From Cladorhizidae sp. MBARI D1340-BT2 (lineage: Eukaryota > Porifera > Demospongiae > Poecilosclerida > Cladorhizidae): 64,000 nucleotides of DNA. Location: assembly GCA_028752905.1 (NCBI GenBank), contig JAQNBH010000014.1:4042595-4106594 (forward strand), in the 5' to 3' direction. Positions 11,076-24,684 of the stretch are shown in pieces. The position numbers and the translations under genes were made by a program. The notes beneath the pieces were generated by a model. The model was not told the DNA's origin and did no database searches. It worked only from the letters and a program-made list of their open reading frames with translations. The stretch's first letter is position 1. Every line of letters starts with the position of its first letter.

Positions 11076-12422
11076 GAACAAAGGCAGATGAAAGTTCAGG
11101 TCAAGGAAGAGAAGAGTCGATGAAAGTGCAGGTCAAGGAAGAGAAGAGTCGATGAAAGTGCAGGTCAAGGAAGAGAACAAAAGTTCAGGTCAAAGAAGAG
11201 AACAAAGGGAGATGAAAGTTCAGGTCAAGGAAGAGAACAAAAGTTCAGGTCAAGGAAGAGAACAAAAGTAGATGAAAGTTCAGGTCAAGGAAGAGAACAA
11301 AGGCAGATGAAAGTTCAGGTCAAGGAAGAGAACAAAGGTAGATGAAAGTTCATGTCAAGGAAGAGAAGAGTCGATGAAAGTGCAGGTCAAGGAAGAGAAC
11401 AAAAGTTCAGGTCAAAGAAGAGAACAAAGGGAGATGAAAGTTTAGAGGTCAAGGAAGAGAACAAAGGTGGATGAAAGTCAGGTCAAGGAAGAGAACAAAG
11501 GTAGATGAAAGTTCGGGTCAAGGAAGAGAACAAAGGCAGATGAAAGTTCAGGTCAAGGAAGAGAACAAAGGCAGATGAAAGTTTAGGTCAAGGAAGAGAA
11601 TAAAAGTTCAGGTCAAGGAAGAGAAAAAAAGTAGATGAAAGTTCAGGTCAAGGAAAACAAAGGCAGATGAAAGTTCAGGTCAAGGAAGACAAAGGCAGAT
11701 GAAAGTTCAGGTCAAGGAAGACAAAGGCAGATGAAAGTTCAGGTCAAGGAAGAGAACAAAGGTAGATGAAAGTTCAGGTCAAGAAAGAGAACAAAGGGAG
11801 ATGAAAGTTCAGGTCAAGGAAGAGAACAAAGGGAGATGGTAAGGAAGAGAACAAAGATGATGAAAGTTCAGGTCAAGGAAGAGAACAAAGTCAGGTCAAG
11901 GAAGAGAACAAAGGTAGATGAAAGTTCAGGTCAAGGAAGTGAACAAAGGCAGATGAAAGTTCAGGTCAAGGAAGAGAACAAAGGCAGATGAAAGTTCAGG
12001 TCAAGGAAGAGAACAAAGGCAGATGAAAGTTCAGGTCAAGGAAGAGAACAAAAGTTCAGGTCAAGGAAGATAACAAAGGTAGATGAAAGTTTGGGTCAAG
12101 GAAGAGAACAAAAGTTCAGGTCAAGGAAGAGAACAAAAGTTCAGGTCAAGGAAGAGAACAAAGGTGATGAAAGTTCAGGTCAAGGAAGAGAACAAAGGTG
12201 ATGAAATTCAGGTCAAGGAAGAGAACAAACTGCAGATGAAAGTTCAGGTCAAGGAAGAGAACAAAGATAGATGAAAGTTCAGGTCACAAAATTTCAGGTC
12301 AAGGAAGAGAACAAAGGTAGATGAAAGTTTGAGTCAAGGAAGAGAACAAAGGCAGATGAAAGTTCTGAAAGTTCAGGTCAAGGAAGAGAACAAAGGTAGA
12401 TGAAAGTTCAGGTCAAGGAAGA
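11076..12422. repeat. Minisatellite, about 35-bp unit, roughly 38 copies
   Basis: The core word is aggtcaaggaagagaacaaa, usually preceded by gatgaaagttc. Units vary by deletions (tcaaggaagacaaag) and by lacking the gatgaaag part, giving a mixed 22-35 bp spacing. Purine-rich on the + strand. Not coding: frames break with each length variant. Confidence 0.95.
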
Positions 12423-12589
12423 GTCAGATATCCTTCCTGCTCCCAGCCTTCTATCTGATGCGTTCCCTGCCAATGGTTTTTTGGTATGCCATCGTCTGCC
12501 TTCCCTATGGCCAGCTAGACCTCAGACATTTGTGACTCTATTCCCTCAAGTGTCTCAAGAGTTTCCTCTCAGACTGCCTCGACAGGACA

Positions 12590-13105
12590 ACCATGTCCAC
12601 TGCTTGACAGGACCACCGCGTCTGCTCACCGCGTCTGCTATCTGGAACTGCTTGACAGGACCACTGTGTCCGCTATCTGGAACTGCTCGACAGGACCACC
12701 ATGTCCACCATCTGGAACTGCTTGACAGGACCACCGCGTCTGCTATCTGGAACTGCTTGACAGGACCACTGTGTCCGCTATCTGGAACAGCTCAACTGGA
12801 CCACCGAGTCCGCTATCTGGAACTGCTCGACAGGACCACTGTGTCCGCTATCTGGAACAGCTCAACTGGACCACCGTGTCCGCTATCTAGAACTGCTCGA
12901 CATGACCACTGTGTCCGCTATCTAGAACTGCTCGACAGGACCAATGTGTCCGCTATCTAGAACTGCTCGATAGGACCACTGTGTCCGCTATCTAGAACTG
13001 CTCAACTGGACCACCATGTCTGCTATCTGGAACAGCTCAACTGGACCACCATGTCCGCTATCTGGAACTGCTTGACAGGACCGTGTCCGTCATCTGGAAC
13101 TAAGC
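12590..13105. repeat. Minisatellite, about 35-bp unit, roughly 15 copies
   Basis: The core is ggaccactgtgtccgctatc followed by tggaactgctcgaca. Units alternate between a cgacagg and a caactgg form. The 186-codon open frame across it is a by-product of the repeat. Confidence 0.93.
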
Positions 13106-14140
13106 CAAAATGATTGCCATTCTTTAAGACCAATAAATCTGATAACCCCCAACCAGTTATCGACTCATTCCCTTTTATGACCATTAAACTGATAGAGCAT
13201 GTTGCACTCACTCATAGAGCTCCATCTTCCTCGCCAACAGTCTGGCTTCAGAAAAGGAAAATCAGCTATTGACCACCTTGTAAACAATGTAGAGCCTCCT
13301 TCCAATGTGAGGAGAAGTTTGGCCTTGTAGTGGCGGGTCTCTCTGCTGCATAAGACACTATAAAGCACCAACAGATTGTATCTGAAGCTCTTGAAGATCA
13401 CCCATGAAGGATCCTGAATCTCTTGAAGATTGTCCCTGAAGGAGATTGTATCTGAAACTCTTGAAGATCGTCCCAGAAGGAGATTGTATCTGAAGCTCTT
13501 GAAGATCGTCCCAGAAGGAGATTGTATCTGAAGCTCTTGAAGATCGTCACAGATAACAATTATCATCCTTCTTGAGCAGGACAGAACTTTCTTCCTGGAA
13601 ACGTCCAATAGTGACCACATCAGGAAGTGTAGACTGTGAAATGGTTTACTGCAGGGATCTGTCGCCCTCCCTTATCAAACATCTATCCTGCAGATGTGCA
13701 GAACATGAAGTCGGAGAAGTACTTACGTGTGTGAAGCAAGACTGCACACTCACTCGGCTGTGCAAGCCACTCCTCCAAGACAATGAACTAGAAGAAGACC
13801 TCGCCCCCTTCTGCAAGTGCTGTGGTACCTTAAGACTGAGCCTTAACAATACTCATTCTCCACCGGCCGTTCAACTTAATGACAAGCTTCTGGAGCTCGT
13901 GGAGTAACCCGTGTGCTTTTGGGGTAGGGGTGGGTTACCCTTGACCGCTGCTCACACTTACAAACAACACCTGAGGCACTAGCAATGAAGGCATAGGTTC
14001 GGGTCAACATTCTGAAGAATTATGTGCACCACCCATCCTTACTTCTGCCCTTGCTCAGGTCCTGTCTACTGATGAGTGTGCAGTACTTGCCTGATCCCAC
14101 AGTTGCCGCACTGGGAGACTCCATGTTGTCCTTGCCATGA
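13106..14140. other. Spacer with a 38-bp repeat (13372-13560) and a short open frame
   Basis: About 4-5 copies of a 38-bp unit (core gattgtatctgaagctcttg, then aagatcgtcccagaagg) lie at 13372-13560. Beyond it, a 111-codon + frame (13572-13907) includes a cysteine-rich stretch (CRCAEHEV, CVKQDC, CKCCG) that might be a zinc-binding remnant of a mobile element. I cannot name it, so it is not called a gene. Confidence 0.5.
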
Positions 14141-14142
14141 TG

Positions 14143-16203
14143 CTCCCAGTGATAGCTGCAACACCTCCTGCAGACACCCACCACCATGATGCTCCCAGTG
14201 ATAGCTGCAACACCTCCTGCAGACACCCACCACCATGATGCTCCCAGTGATGGCTGCAACACCTCCTGCAGACACCCACCACCATGATGCTCCCAGTGAT
14301 AGCTGCAACACCTAGACACCCACCACCATGATGCTCCCAGTGATAGCTGCAACACCTCCCACCACCATGATGCTCCCAGTGATAGCTGCAACACCTAGAC
14401 ACCCACCACCATGATGCTCCCAGTGATGGCTGCAACACCTCCTGCAGACACCCACCACCATGATGCTCCCAGTGATGGCTGCAACACCTCCTGCAGACAC
14501 CCACCACCATGATGCTCCCAGTGATGGCTGCAACACCTCCTGCAGACACCCACCACCATGATGCTCCCAGAGATAGCTGCAACACCTAGACACCCACCAC
14601 CATGATGCTCCCAGTGATAGCTGCAACACCTAGACACCCACCATCATGATGCTCCCAGTGATGGCTGCAACACCTCCTGCAGGCACCCACCACCATGATG
14701 CTCCCAGTGATAGCTGCAACACCTCCTGCAGACACCCACCACCATGATGCTCCCAGTGATGGCTGCAACACCTAGACACCCACCACCATGATACTCCCAG
14801 TGATAGCTGCAACACCTCCTGCAGACACCCACCACCATGATGCTCCCAGTGATGGCTGCAACACCTCCTGCAGACACCCACCACCATGATGCTCCCAGTG
14901 ATAGCTGCAACACCTCCTACAGACACCCACCACCATGATGCTACCAGTGATAGCTGCAACACCTAGACACCCACCACCATGATGCTCCCAGTGATAGCTG
15001 CAACACCTAGACACCCACCACCATGATGCTCCCAGTGATGGCTGCAACACCTCCTGCAGACACCCACCACCATGATGCTCCCAGTGATAGCTGCAACACC
15101 TCCTGCAGACACCCACCACCATGATGCTCCTGGTGATGGCTGCAACACCTAGACACCCACCACCATGATGCTCCCAGTGATAGCTGCAACACCTCGACAC
15201 CCACCACCATGATGCTCCCAGTGATGGCTGCAACACCTCCTGCAGACACCCACCACCATGATGCTCCCAGTGATGGCTGCAACACCTCCTGCAGACACCC
15301 ACCACCATGATGCTCCCAGTGATAGCTGCAACACCTCCTACAGACACCCACCACCATGATGCTACCAGTGATAGCTGCAACACCTAGACACCCACCACCA
15401 TGATGCTCCCAGTGATAGCTGCAACACCTAGACACCCACCACCATGATGCTCCCAGTGATGGCTGCAACACCTCCTGCAGACACCCACCACCATGATGCT
15501 CCCAGTGATAGCTGCAACACCTCCTGCAGACACCCACCACCATGATGCTCCCGGTGATGGCTGCAACACCTAGACACCCACCACCATGATGCTCCCAGTG
15601 ATAGCTGCAACACCTCCTGCAGACACCCACCACCATGATACTCCCAGTGATAACTGCAACACCTAGACACCCACCACCATGATGCTCCCAGTGATAGCTG
15701 CAACACCTCCTGCAGACACCCACCACCATGATGCTCCCAGTGATAACTGCAACACCTAGACACCCACCACCATGATGCTCCCAGTGATAGCTGCAACACC
15801 TCCTGCAGACACCCACCACCATGATGCTCCCAGTGATAGCTGCAACACCTCCTGCAGACACCCACCACCATGATGCTCCCAGTGATAGCTGCAACACCTC
15901 CTGCAGACACCCACCACCATGATGCTCCCAGTGATAGCTGCAACACCTCCTGCAGACACCCACCACCATGATGCTCCCAGTTATAGCTGCAACACCTCCT
16001 GCAGACACCCACCACCATGATACTCCCAGTGATGGCTGCAACACCTCCTGCAGACACCCACCACCATGATGCTCCCAGTGATGGCTGCAACACCTCCTGC
16101 AGGCATCCGCCACCATGATGCTCCCAGTGATAGCTGCAACACCTCCTGCAGGCATCCGCCACCATGATGCTCCCAGTGATAGCTGCAACACCTCCTGTAG
16201 ACA
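14143..16203. repeat. Minisatellite, 49-bp and 44-bp units, about 43 copies
   Basis: The unit runs atgatgctcccagtgatagc, tgcaacacctcctgcag, then acacccaccacc. A 44-bp form lacks five bases (cctgc) after aacacct. Neither length is a multiple of three, so open frames cycle through all three phases and many long minus-strand frames appear. These are artefacts. The short and long forms recur in a patchy order. Confidence 0.96.
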
Positions 16204-16904
16204 CCTCCTTCAAGGCAATACCTGACAACCTGACATTAAAGGTGGTCGGAGAAAGCAGAACTTCCTGGAAGCTTAATCCCAATCCAGTCAGACTATTTCA
16301 TGCCTGGGATATCCAGAGGAACCATTTTGTTATCAGGGTCAAGAGTCTGCCAACCACAACATTCCCTCCTAACTTGTCGAGGAGTCCTATGCTTGTATTT
16401 TCAGAGCCCGCGAAACGTTGACCTCGCCATTGACAAATTCCCAGTACTGAAGACTCGGAATTGACCTGCTTGCCTCTGTAACCTCAACACGAGACACTCA
16501 ACTTTGATGCCACGTTCCATATGAAAGAAGGTGTGTGTAAACTGATACCTTCTCTTCTGTCGGCTTGGAGCAATTAAAAGATCTTGTTTTAAGCCGAGCT
16601 GTGGTTTGGATAGGATCATCAACATTGCGACTTGCCTCCCTCTGAACACACTGCAAGGGATCCTCAAAATAAGAAATGCCCTCGTTATGTGATCCTTTAG
16701 AGTTGTAAATGAAGGTAAGTTTGGCTTAAGTGAATGGCTACCTTCTCTATAGCTGATGAAATGAGATGATTGAGAATACAAAGCCATCAGATATGCTGCA
16801 GGATGGCCAGGGTGTGTGTCACCATTGTACTTCACAGTCCCTTGGCTTTGTCCTCACAGCACTTTAAGATGTAGCTCAGTTCTTTGCTAGGTCAATTTCT
16901 CTCC
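16204..16904. other. Spacer between arrays, no recognised gene
   Basis: Short frames on both strands (16164-16421 + and 16401-16835 minus) show no motif I know. The sequence ends where the 27-bp array starts. Confidence 0.5.
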
Positions 16905-17277
16905 CCCACTATCAAGGGCCACCTGTTCTCCCCCACTATCAAGGGCCACCTGTTCTCGCCCACTATCAAGGGCCACCTGTTCTCCCCACTATCAAGGGCC
17001 ACCTGTTCTCCCCCACTATCAAGGGCCACCTGTTCTCCCCCACTATCAAGGGCCACCTGTTCTCCCCCACTATCAAGGGCCACATGTTCTCCCCCACTAT
17101 CAAGGGCCACCTGTTCTCCCCCACTATCAAGGGCCACCTGTTCTCCCCCACTATCAAGGGCCACCTGTTCTCCCCCACTATCAAGGGCCACCTGTTCTCC
17201 CCCACTATCAAGGGCCACCTGCTCTCCCCCACTATCAAGGGCCACCTGTTCTCCCCCACTATCAAGGGCTACCTGCC
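16905..17277. repeat. Minisatellite, 27-bp unit, about 14 copies
   Basis: The unit is built on ccccactatcaagggccacc followed by tgttctc. One early unit lacks a C, shifting the reading frame. The array is very homogeneous. Because 27 is a multiple of three, it is open on both strands, which is not evidence for a protein. Confidence 0.95.
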
Positions 17278-17295
17278 CTGTCTGTTCCACATATT

Positions 17296-19420
17296 GATCT
17301 CACAACCTTTGCTAGGATATTACAGGATGTGCATTACTCTCACAACCTTTGCTAGGATATTACAGGATGTACATTACTCTCACAACCTTTGCTAGGATAT
17401 TACAGGATATGCATTACTCTCACAACCTTTGCTAGGATATTACAGGATGTGCATTACTCTCACAACCTTTGCTAGGATATTACAGGATGTGCACTACTCT
17501 CACAACCTTTGCTAGGATATTACAGGATGTGCACTACTCTCACAACCTTTGCTAGGATATTGCAGGATGTGCATTACTCTCACAACCTTTGCTAGGATAT
17601 TACAGGATGTGCATTACTCTCACAACCTTTGCTAGGATATTACAGGATGTGCATTACTCTCACAACATTTGCTAGGATATTACAGGATGTGCACAACCTT
17701 TGCTAGGATATTACAGGATGTGCATTACTCTCACAACATTTGCTAGGATATTACAGGATGTGCACAACCTTTGCTAGGATATTACAGGATGTGCATTACT
17801 CTCCCAACCTTTGCTAGGATATTACAGGATGTGCACTACTCTCACAACCTTTGCTAGGATATTACAGGATGTTCATTACTCTCACAACCTTTGCTAGGAT
17901 ATTACAGGATGTTCATTACTCTCCCAACCTTTGCTAGGATATTACAGGATGTGCATTACTCTCACAACCTTTGCTAGGATATTACAGGATGTGCATTACT
18001 CTCACAACCTTTGCTAGGATATTGCAGGATGTGCACTACCTTTGCTAGGATATTACAGGATGTGCATTACTCTCACAACCTTTGCTAGGATATTACAGGA
18101 TGTGCATTACTCTCATAACCTTTGCTAGGATATTGCAGGATGTGCACTACCTTTGCTAGGATATTACAGGATGTTCATTACTCTCACAACCTTTGCTAGG
18201 ATATTAGGATGTGCACTACTCTCACAACCTTTGCTAGGATATTACAGGATGTGCACAACCTTTGCTAGGATATTACAGGATGTTCATAGTCTCACAACCT
18301 TTGCTAGGATATTACAGGATGTGCACTACCTTTGCTAGGATATTACAGGATGTGCATTACTCTCACAACCTATGCTAGGATATTACAGGATGTGCATTAC
18401 TCTCACAACCTTTGCTAGGATATTACAGGATGTGCACTACCTTTGCTAGGATATTACAGGATGTTCATAGTCTCACAACCTTTGCTAGGATATTACAGGA
18501 TGTGCACTACCTTTGCTAGGATATTACAGGATGTGCATTACTCTCACAACCTATGCTAGGATATTACAGGATGTGCATTACTCTCACAACCTTTGCTAGG
18601 ATATTACAGGATGTGCACTACTCTCACAACCTATGCTAGGATATTACAGGATGTGCATTACTCTCACAACCTTTGCTAGGATATTACAGGATGTGCACTA
18701 CTCTCACAACCTATGCTAGGATATTACAGGATGTGCATTACTCTCACAACCTTTGCTAGGATATTACAGGATGTGCACTACCTTTGCTAGGATATTACAG
18801 GATGTGCATTACTCTCGCAACCTTTGCTAGGATATTACAGGATGTGCACTACTCTCACAACCTTTGCTAGGATATTACAGGATGTGCACTACCTTTGCTA
18901 GGATATTACAGGATGTTCATTACTCTCACAACCTTTGCTAGGATATTACAGGATGTGCACTACTCTCACAACCTTTGCTAGGATATTACAGGATGTGCAC
19001 TACCTTTGCTAGGATATTACAGGATGTGCACTACTCTCACAACCTTTGCTAGGATATTGCAGGATGTGCATTACTCTCACAACCTTTGCTAGGATATTAC
19101 AGGATGTGCATTACCTTTGCTAGGATATTACAGGATATGCATTACTCTCACAACCTTTGCTAGGATATTACAGGATGTGCACTACTCTCACAACCTTTGC
19201 TAGGATATTACAGGATGTGCATTACTCTCACAACCTTTGCTAGGATATTACAGGATGTGCACTACTCTCACAACCTTTGCTAGGATATTACAGGATGTGC
19301 ATTACTCTCACAACCTTTGCTAGGATATTACAGGATGTGCATTACTCTCACAACCTATGCTAGGATATTACAGGATGTGCATTACTCTCACAACCTTTGC
19401 TAGGATATTGCAGGATGTGC
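17296..19420. repeat. Minisatellite, 40-bp and 31-bp units, about 55 copies
   Basis: The long unit is ctcacaacctttgctaggat then attacaggatgtgcattact. A 31-bp form lacks nine bases (tctcacaac), joining gtgcactac directly to ctttgc. Point variants (cattact/cactact, ttcatt, tatgc) mark sub-blocks. It ends at gatgtgccgg near 19420. Confidence 0.96.
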
Positions 19421-19503
19421 CGGAATACTTGTGACTCTCCCTGGATGTCCCTGGTCCCAGTCCAGTCCTAGAATACTCCTAGCCATAGCCTTCCATAGTC
19501 ATT

Positions 19504-20082
19504 AGGCCTGTCAACACTGCACAAGTCAACATTCATCAATATGCATTGGTCGCATCCACACTAATGTGTGTTAATGTGCATTGATCTGGCCACTCCATAG
19601 GTGGTTGAGTCAAATCAGAGCTAAAGCAACTATGCGAGTGTGCGTTGAATTTTTCTCCCATTCACTCGTGTCTTCAAGATGGCTGCAGGTTGGAACTTTG
19701 GAGCTGCTACTCTGCGGCCTGAGGCCAAACTAGCTAGCTAGATAAGCTACACAGCTGGAGAACTGTTGCTATGTTTATAGCTCCTGCATCTGCACTTCTG
19801 AAGTTCATGCAGTCGCAACCTTCGTTGAGCTCTCTCCTCTTTCTTCTCTGCAGAAAATGTTTCCTGTGATAGCTGATCAGCAAGAAACGGACGCAAAATC
19901 AAACTCTTCCTCAACTACAGATGCAGTATATGATTTTGACGTGACTGTCTCCCAACATTGGTACGAGTGATTGATTATTTTTGCTTCGTACGGTTTATTT
20001 TGACGCCAGTGTGGATGTGACAAGCACACAGGACCCAATGCGCATTAATGCACATCAGTTTAGGTGGCAGTGTGGACAGGTC
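19504..20082. mobile_element. Harbinger-like MITE, copy 1 (about 580 bp)
   Basis: The left end (aggcctgtcaacactgcac, then aagtcaacattcatcaatatgc) is mirrored by the right end read in reverse (gacctgtccacactgccacc, then taaactgatgtgcattaatgc). ATT stands on both sides. A second, 57-bp copy at 48904-48960 shares both ends and has TTA on both sides, the 3-bp duplication typical of PIF/Harbinger. The interior has a short frame starting ATGGCTGCAGG (about 19679) of unknown nature. The 41-bp array begins directly at the right end. Confidence 0.6.
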
Positions 20083-23000
20083 ATTTGTCTTATTATACCC
20101 CTAGCCTGGGAATGACCCTAGCCATTTGTCTCATCATACCCCTAGCCTGGGAATGACCCTAGCCATTTGTCTCATCATACCCCTAGCCTGGGAATGACCC
20201 TAGCCATTTGTCTCATCATACCCCTAGCCTGGGAATGACCCTAGCCATTTGTCTTATCACACCCCTAGCCTGGGAATGACCCTAGCCATTTGTCTCATCA
20301 TACCCCTAGCCTGGGAATGACCCTAGCCATTTGTCTCATCATACCCCTAGCCTGGGAATGACCCTAGCCATTTGTCTCATCATACCCCTAGCCTGGGAAT
20401 GACCCTAGCCATTTGTCTTATCACACCCCTAGCCTGGGAATGACCCTAGCCATTTGTCTTATCACCCCCTAGCCTGGGAATGACCCTAGCCATTTGTCTT
20501 ATCATACCCCTAGCCTGGGAATGACCCTAGCCATTTGTCTCATCATACCCCTAGCCTGGGAATGACCCTAGCCATTTGTCTCATCATACCCCTAGCCTGG
20601 GAATGACCCTAGCCATTTGTCTTATCACACCCCTAGCCTGGGAATGACCCTAGCCATTTGTCTTATCATACCCCTAGCCTGGGAATGACCCTAGCCATTT
20701 GTCTCATCATACCCCTAGCCTGGGAATGACCCTAGCCATTTGTCTCATCATACCCCTAGCCTGGGAATGACCCTAGCCATTTGTCTCATCATACCCCTAG
20801 CCTGGGAATGACCCTAGCCATTTGTCTCATCATACCCCTAGCCTGGGAATGACCCTAGCCATTTGTCTCATCATACCCCTAGCCTGGGAATGACCCTAGT
20901 CATTTGTCTCATCATACCCCTAGCCTGGGAATGACCCTAGCCATTTGTCTCATCATACCCCTAGCCTGGGAATGACCCTAGCCATTTGTCTCATCATACC
21001 CCTAGCCTGGGAATGACCCTAGCCATTTGTCTCATCATACCCCTAGCCTGGGAATGACCCTAGCCATTTGTCTCATCATACCCCTAGCCTGGGAATGACC
21101 CTAGCCATTTGTCTCATCATACCCCTAGCCTGGGAATGACCCTAGCCATTTGTCTCATCATACCCCTAGCCTGGGAATGACCCTAGCCATTTGTCTTACC
21201 ATACCCCTAGCCTGGGAATGACCCTAGCCCTAGCCTGGGAATGACCCTAGCCATTTGTCTTATCATACCCCTAGCCTGGGAATGACCCAAGCCATTTGTC
21301 TCATCATACCCCTAGCCTGGGAATGACCCTAGCCATTTGTCTCATCATACCCCTAACCTGGGAATGACCCTAGCCATTTGTCTTATCATACCCCTAGCCT
21401 GGGAATGACCCTAGCCATTTGTCTCATCATACCCCTAGCCCGGGAATGACCCTAGCCATTTGTCTCATCATACCCCTAGCCTGGGAATGACCCTAGCCAT
21501 TTTTCTCATCATACCCCTAGCCTGGGAATGACCCTAGCCATTTGTCTTATCATACCCCTAGCCTGGGAATGACCCTAGCCATTTGTCTCGTCATACCCCT
21601 AGCCTGGGAATGACCCTAGCCATTTGTCCCTAGCCTGGGAATGACCCTAGCCATTTGTCTCATCATACCCCTAACCTGGGAATGAACCTAGCCATTTGTC
21701 TCAGCATACCCCTAACCTGGGAATGACCCTAGCCATTTGTCTCATCATACCCCTAGCCTGGGAATGATCCTAGCCATTTGTCTCATCATACCCCTAGCCT
21801 GGGAATGAACCTAGCCATTTGTCTCATCATACCCCTAACCTGGGAATGACCCTAGCCATTTGTCTCATCATACCCCTAGCCTGGGAATGATCCTAGCCAT
21901 TTGTCTCATCATACCCCTAGCCTGGGAATGACCCTAGCCCTAGCCTGGGAATGACCCTAGCCATTTGTCTTATCATACCCCTAGCCTGGGAATGACCCAA
22001 GCCATTTGTCTCATCATACCCCTAGCCTGGGAATGACCCTAGCCATTTGTCTCATCATACCCCTAACCTGGGAATGACCCTAGCCATTTGTCTCATCATA
22101 CCCCTAGCCTGGGAATGACCCTAGCCATTTGTCTCATCATACCCCTAGCCTGGGAATGACCCTGGCCATTTGTCTCATCATACCCCTAGCCTGGGAATGA
22201 CCCTAGCCATTTGTCTCATCATACCCCTAACCTGGGAATGACCCTAGCCATTTGTCTCATCATACCCCTAGCCTGGGAATGACCCTAGCCATTTGTCTCA
22301 TCATACCCCTAGCCTGGGAATGACCCTAGCCATTTGTCTCATCATACCCCTAGCCTGGGAATGATCCTAGCCATTTGTCTCATCATACCCCTAGCCTGGG
22401 AATGACCCTGGCCATTTGTCTCATCATACCCCTAGCCTGGGAATGACCCTAGCCATTTGTCTCATCATACCCCTAACCTGGGAATGACCCTAGCCATTTG
22501 TCTCATCATACCCCTAGCCTGGGAATGACCCTAGCCATTTGTCTCATCATACCCCTAGCCCGGGAATGACCCTAGCCATTTGTCTCATCATACCCCTAGC
22601 CTGGGAATGACCCTAGCCATTTTTCTCATCATACCCCTAGCCTGGGAATGACCCTAGCCATTTGTCTTATCATACCCCTAGCCTGGGAATGACCCTAGCC
22701 ATTTGTCTCGTCATACCCCTAGCCTGGGAATGACCCTAGCCATTTGTCCCTAGCCTGGGAATGACCCTAGCCATTTGTCTCATCATACCCCTAACCTGGG
22801 AATGAACCTAGCCATTTGTCTCAGCATACCCCTAACCTGGGAATGACCCTAGCCATTTGTCTCATCGTACCCCTAGCCTGGGAATGATCCTAGCCATTTG
22901 TCTCATCATACTCCTAGCCTGGGAATGAACCTAGCCATTTGTCTCATCATACCCCTAACCTGGGAATGACCCTAGCCATTTGTCTCATCATACCCCTAGC

Positions 23001-24675
23001 CTGGGAATGATCCTAGCCATTTGTCTCATCATACCCCTAGCCTGGGAATGACCCTAGACCTAGCCTGGGAATGACCCTAGCCATTTGTCTTATCATACCC
23101 CTAGCCTGGGAATGACCCAAGCCATTTGTCTCATCATACCCCTAGCCTGGGAATGACCCTAGCCATTTGTCTCATCATACCCCTAGCCTGGGAATGACCC
23201 TGGCCATTTGTCTCATCATACCCCTAGCCTGGGAATGACCCTAGCCATTTGTCTCATCATACCCCTAACCTGGGAATGACCCTAGCCATTTGTCTCATCA
23301 TACCCCTAGCCTGGGAATGACCCTAGCCATTTGTCTCATCATACCCCTAGCCTGGGAATGACCCTAGCCATTTGTCTCATCATACCCCTAGCCTGGGAAT
23401 GATCCTAGCCATTTGTCTCATCATACCCCTAGCCTGGGAATGACCCTGGCCATTTGTCTCATCATACCCCTAGCCTGGGAATGACCCTAGCCATTTGTCT
23501 CATCATACCCCTAACCTGGGAATGACCCTAGCCATTTGTCTCATCATACCCCTAGCCTGGGAATGACCCTAGCCATTTGTCTCATCATACCCCTAGCCCG
23601 GGAATGACCCTAGCCATTTGTCTCATCATACCCCTAGCCTGGGAATGACCCTAGCCATTTTTCTCATCATATCCCTAGCCTGGGAATGACCCTAGCCATT
23701 TGTCTTATCATACCCCTAGCCTGGGAATGACCCTAGCCATTTGTCTCGTCATACCCCTAGCCTGGGAATGACCCTAGCCATTTGTCCCTAGCCTGGGAAT
23801 GACCCTAGCCATTTGTCTCATCATACCCCTAACCTGGGAATGAACCTAGCCATTTGTCTCAGCATACCCCTAACCTGGGAATGACCCTAGCCATTTGTCT
23901 CATCATACCCCTAGCCTGGGAATGATCCTAGCCATTTGTCTCATCATACTCCTAGCCTGGGAATGAACCTAGCCATTTGTCTCATCATACCCCTAACCTG
24001 GGAATGACCCTAGCCATTTGTCTCATCATACCCCTAGCCTGGGAATGATCCTAGCCATTTGTCTCATCATACCCCTAGCCTGGGAATGACCCTAGCCCTA
24101 GCCTGGGAATGACCCTAGCCATTTGTCTTATCATACCCCTAGCCTGGGAATGACCCAAGCCATTTGTCTCATCATACCTCTAGCCTGGGAATGACCCTAG
24201 CCATTTGTCTCATCATACCCCTAACCTGGGAATGACCCTAGCCATTTGTCTTATCATACTCCTAGCCTGGGAATGACCCTAGCCATTTGTCTCATCATAC
24301 CCCTAGCCTGGGAATGATCCTAGCCATTTGTCTCATCATACCCCTAGCCTGGGAATGACCCTGGCCATTTGTCTCATCATACCCCTAGCCTGGGAATGAC
24401 CCTAGCCATTTGTCTCATCATACCCCTAACCTGGGAATGACCCTAGCCATTTGTCTTATCATACCCCTAGCCTGGGAATGACCCTAGCCATTTGTCTCAT
24501 CATACCCCTAGCCTGGGAATGACCCTAGCCATTTGTCTCATCATACCCCTAGCCTGGGAATGATCCTAGCCATTTGTCTCATCATACCCCTAGCCTGGGA
24601 ATGACCCTGGCCATTTGTCTCATCATACCCCTAGCCTGGGAATGACCCTAGCCATTTGTCTTATCATACCCCTAG
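20083..24675. repeat. Minisatellite, 41-bp unit, about 112 copies, with higher-order structure
   Basis: The unit is catttgtctcatcatacccc then tagcctgggaatgaccctagc. The first 1.1 kb is nearly uniform. From about 21200 onward, marked variant units (a ttttctc form, a shortened tgtcccta join, an accctagccctag join, a gacccaagcc form) recur in the same order at spacings near 1120 and 1037 bp. The whole array lies immediately upstream of the TBC1D16-like gene. Confidence 0.97.
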
Positions 24676-24684
24676 CCTCACTAT

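Noticed and set aside
12400..12960. 186-codon + strand ORF
   Set aside because: It covers the 35-bp array from 12590. The peptide is a translated repeat with no domain.
15007..16282. Long minus-strand frames rich in GASWWWVS-type repeats
   Set aside because: The 49-bp unit cycles the phases, giving the same peptide words in overlapping frames. Repeat artefact.
17296..24675. CRISPR array
   Set aside because: Repeats are directly adjacent with no unique spacers, and the context is eukaryotic.
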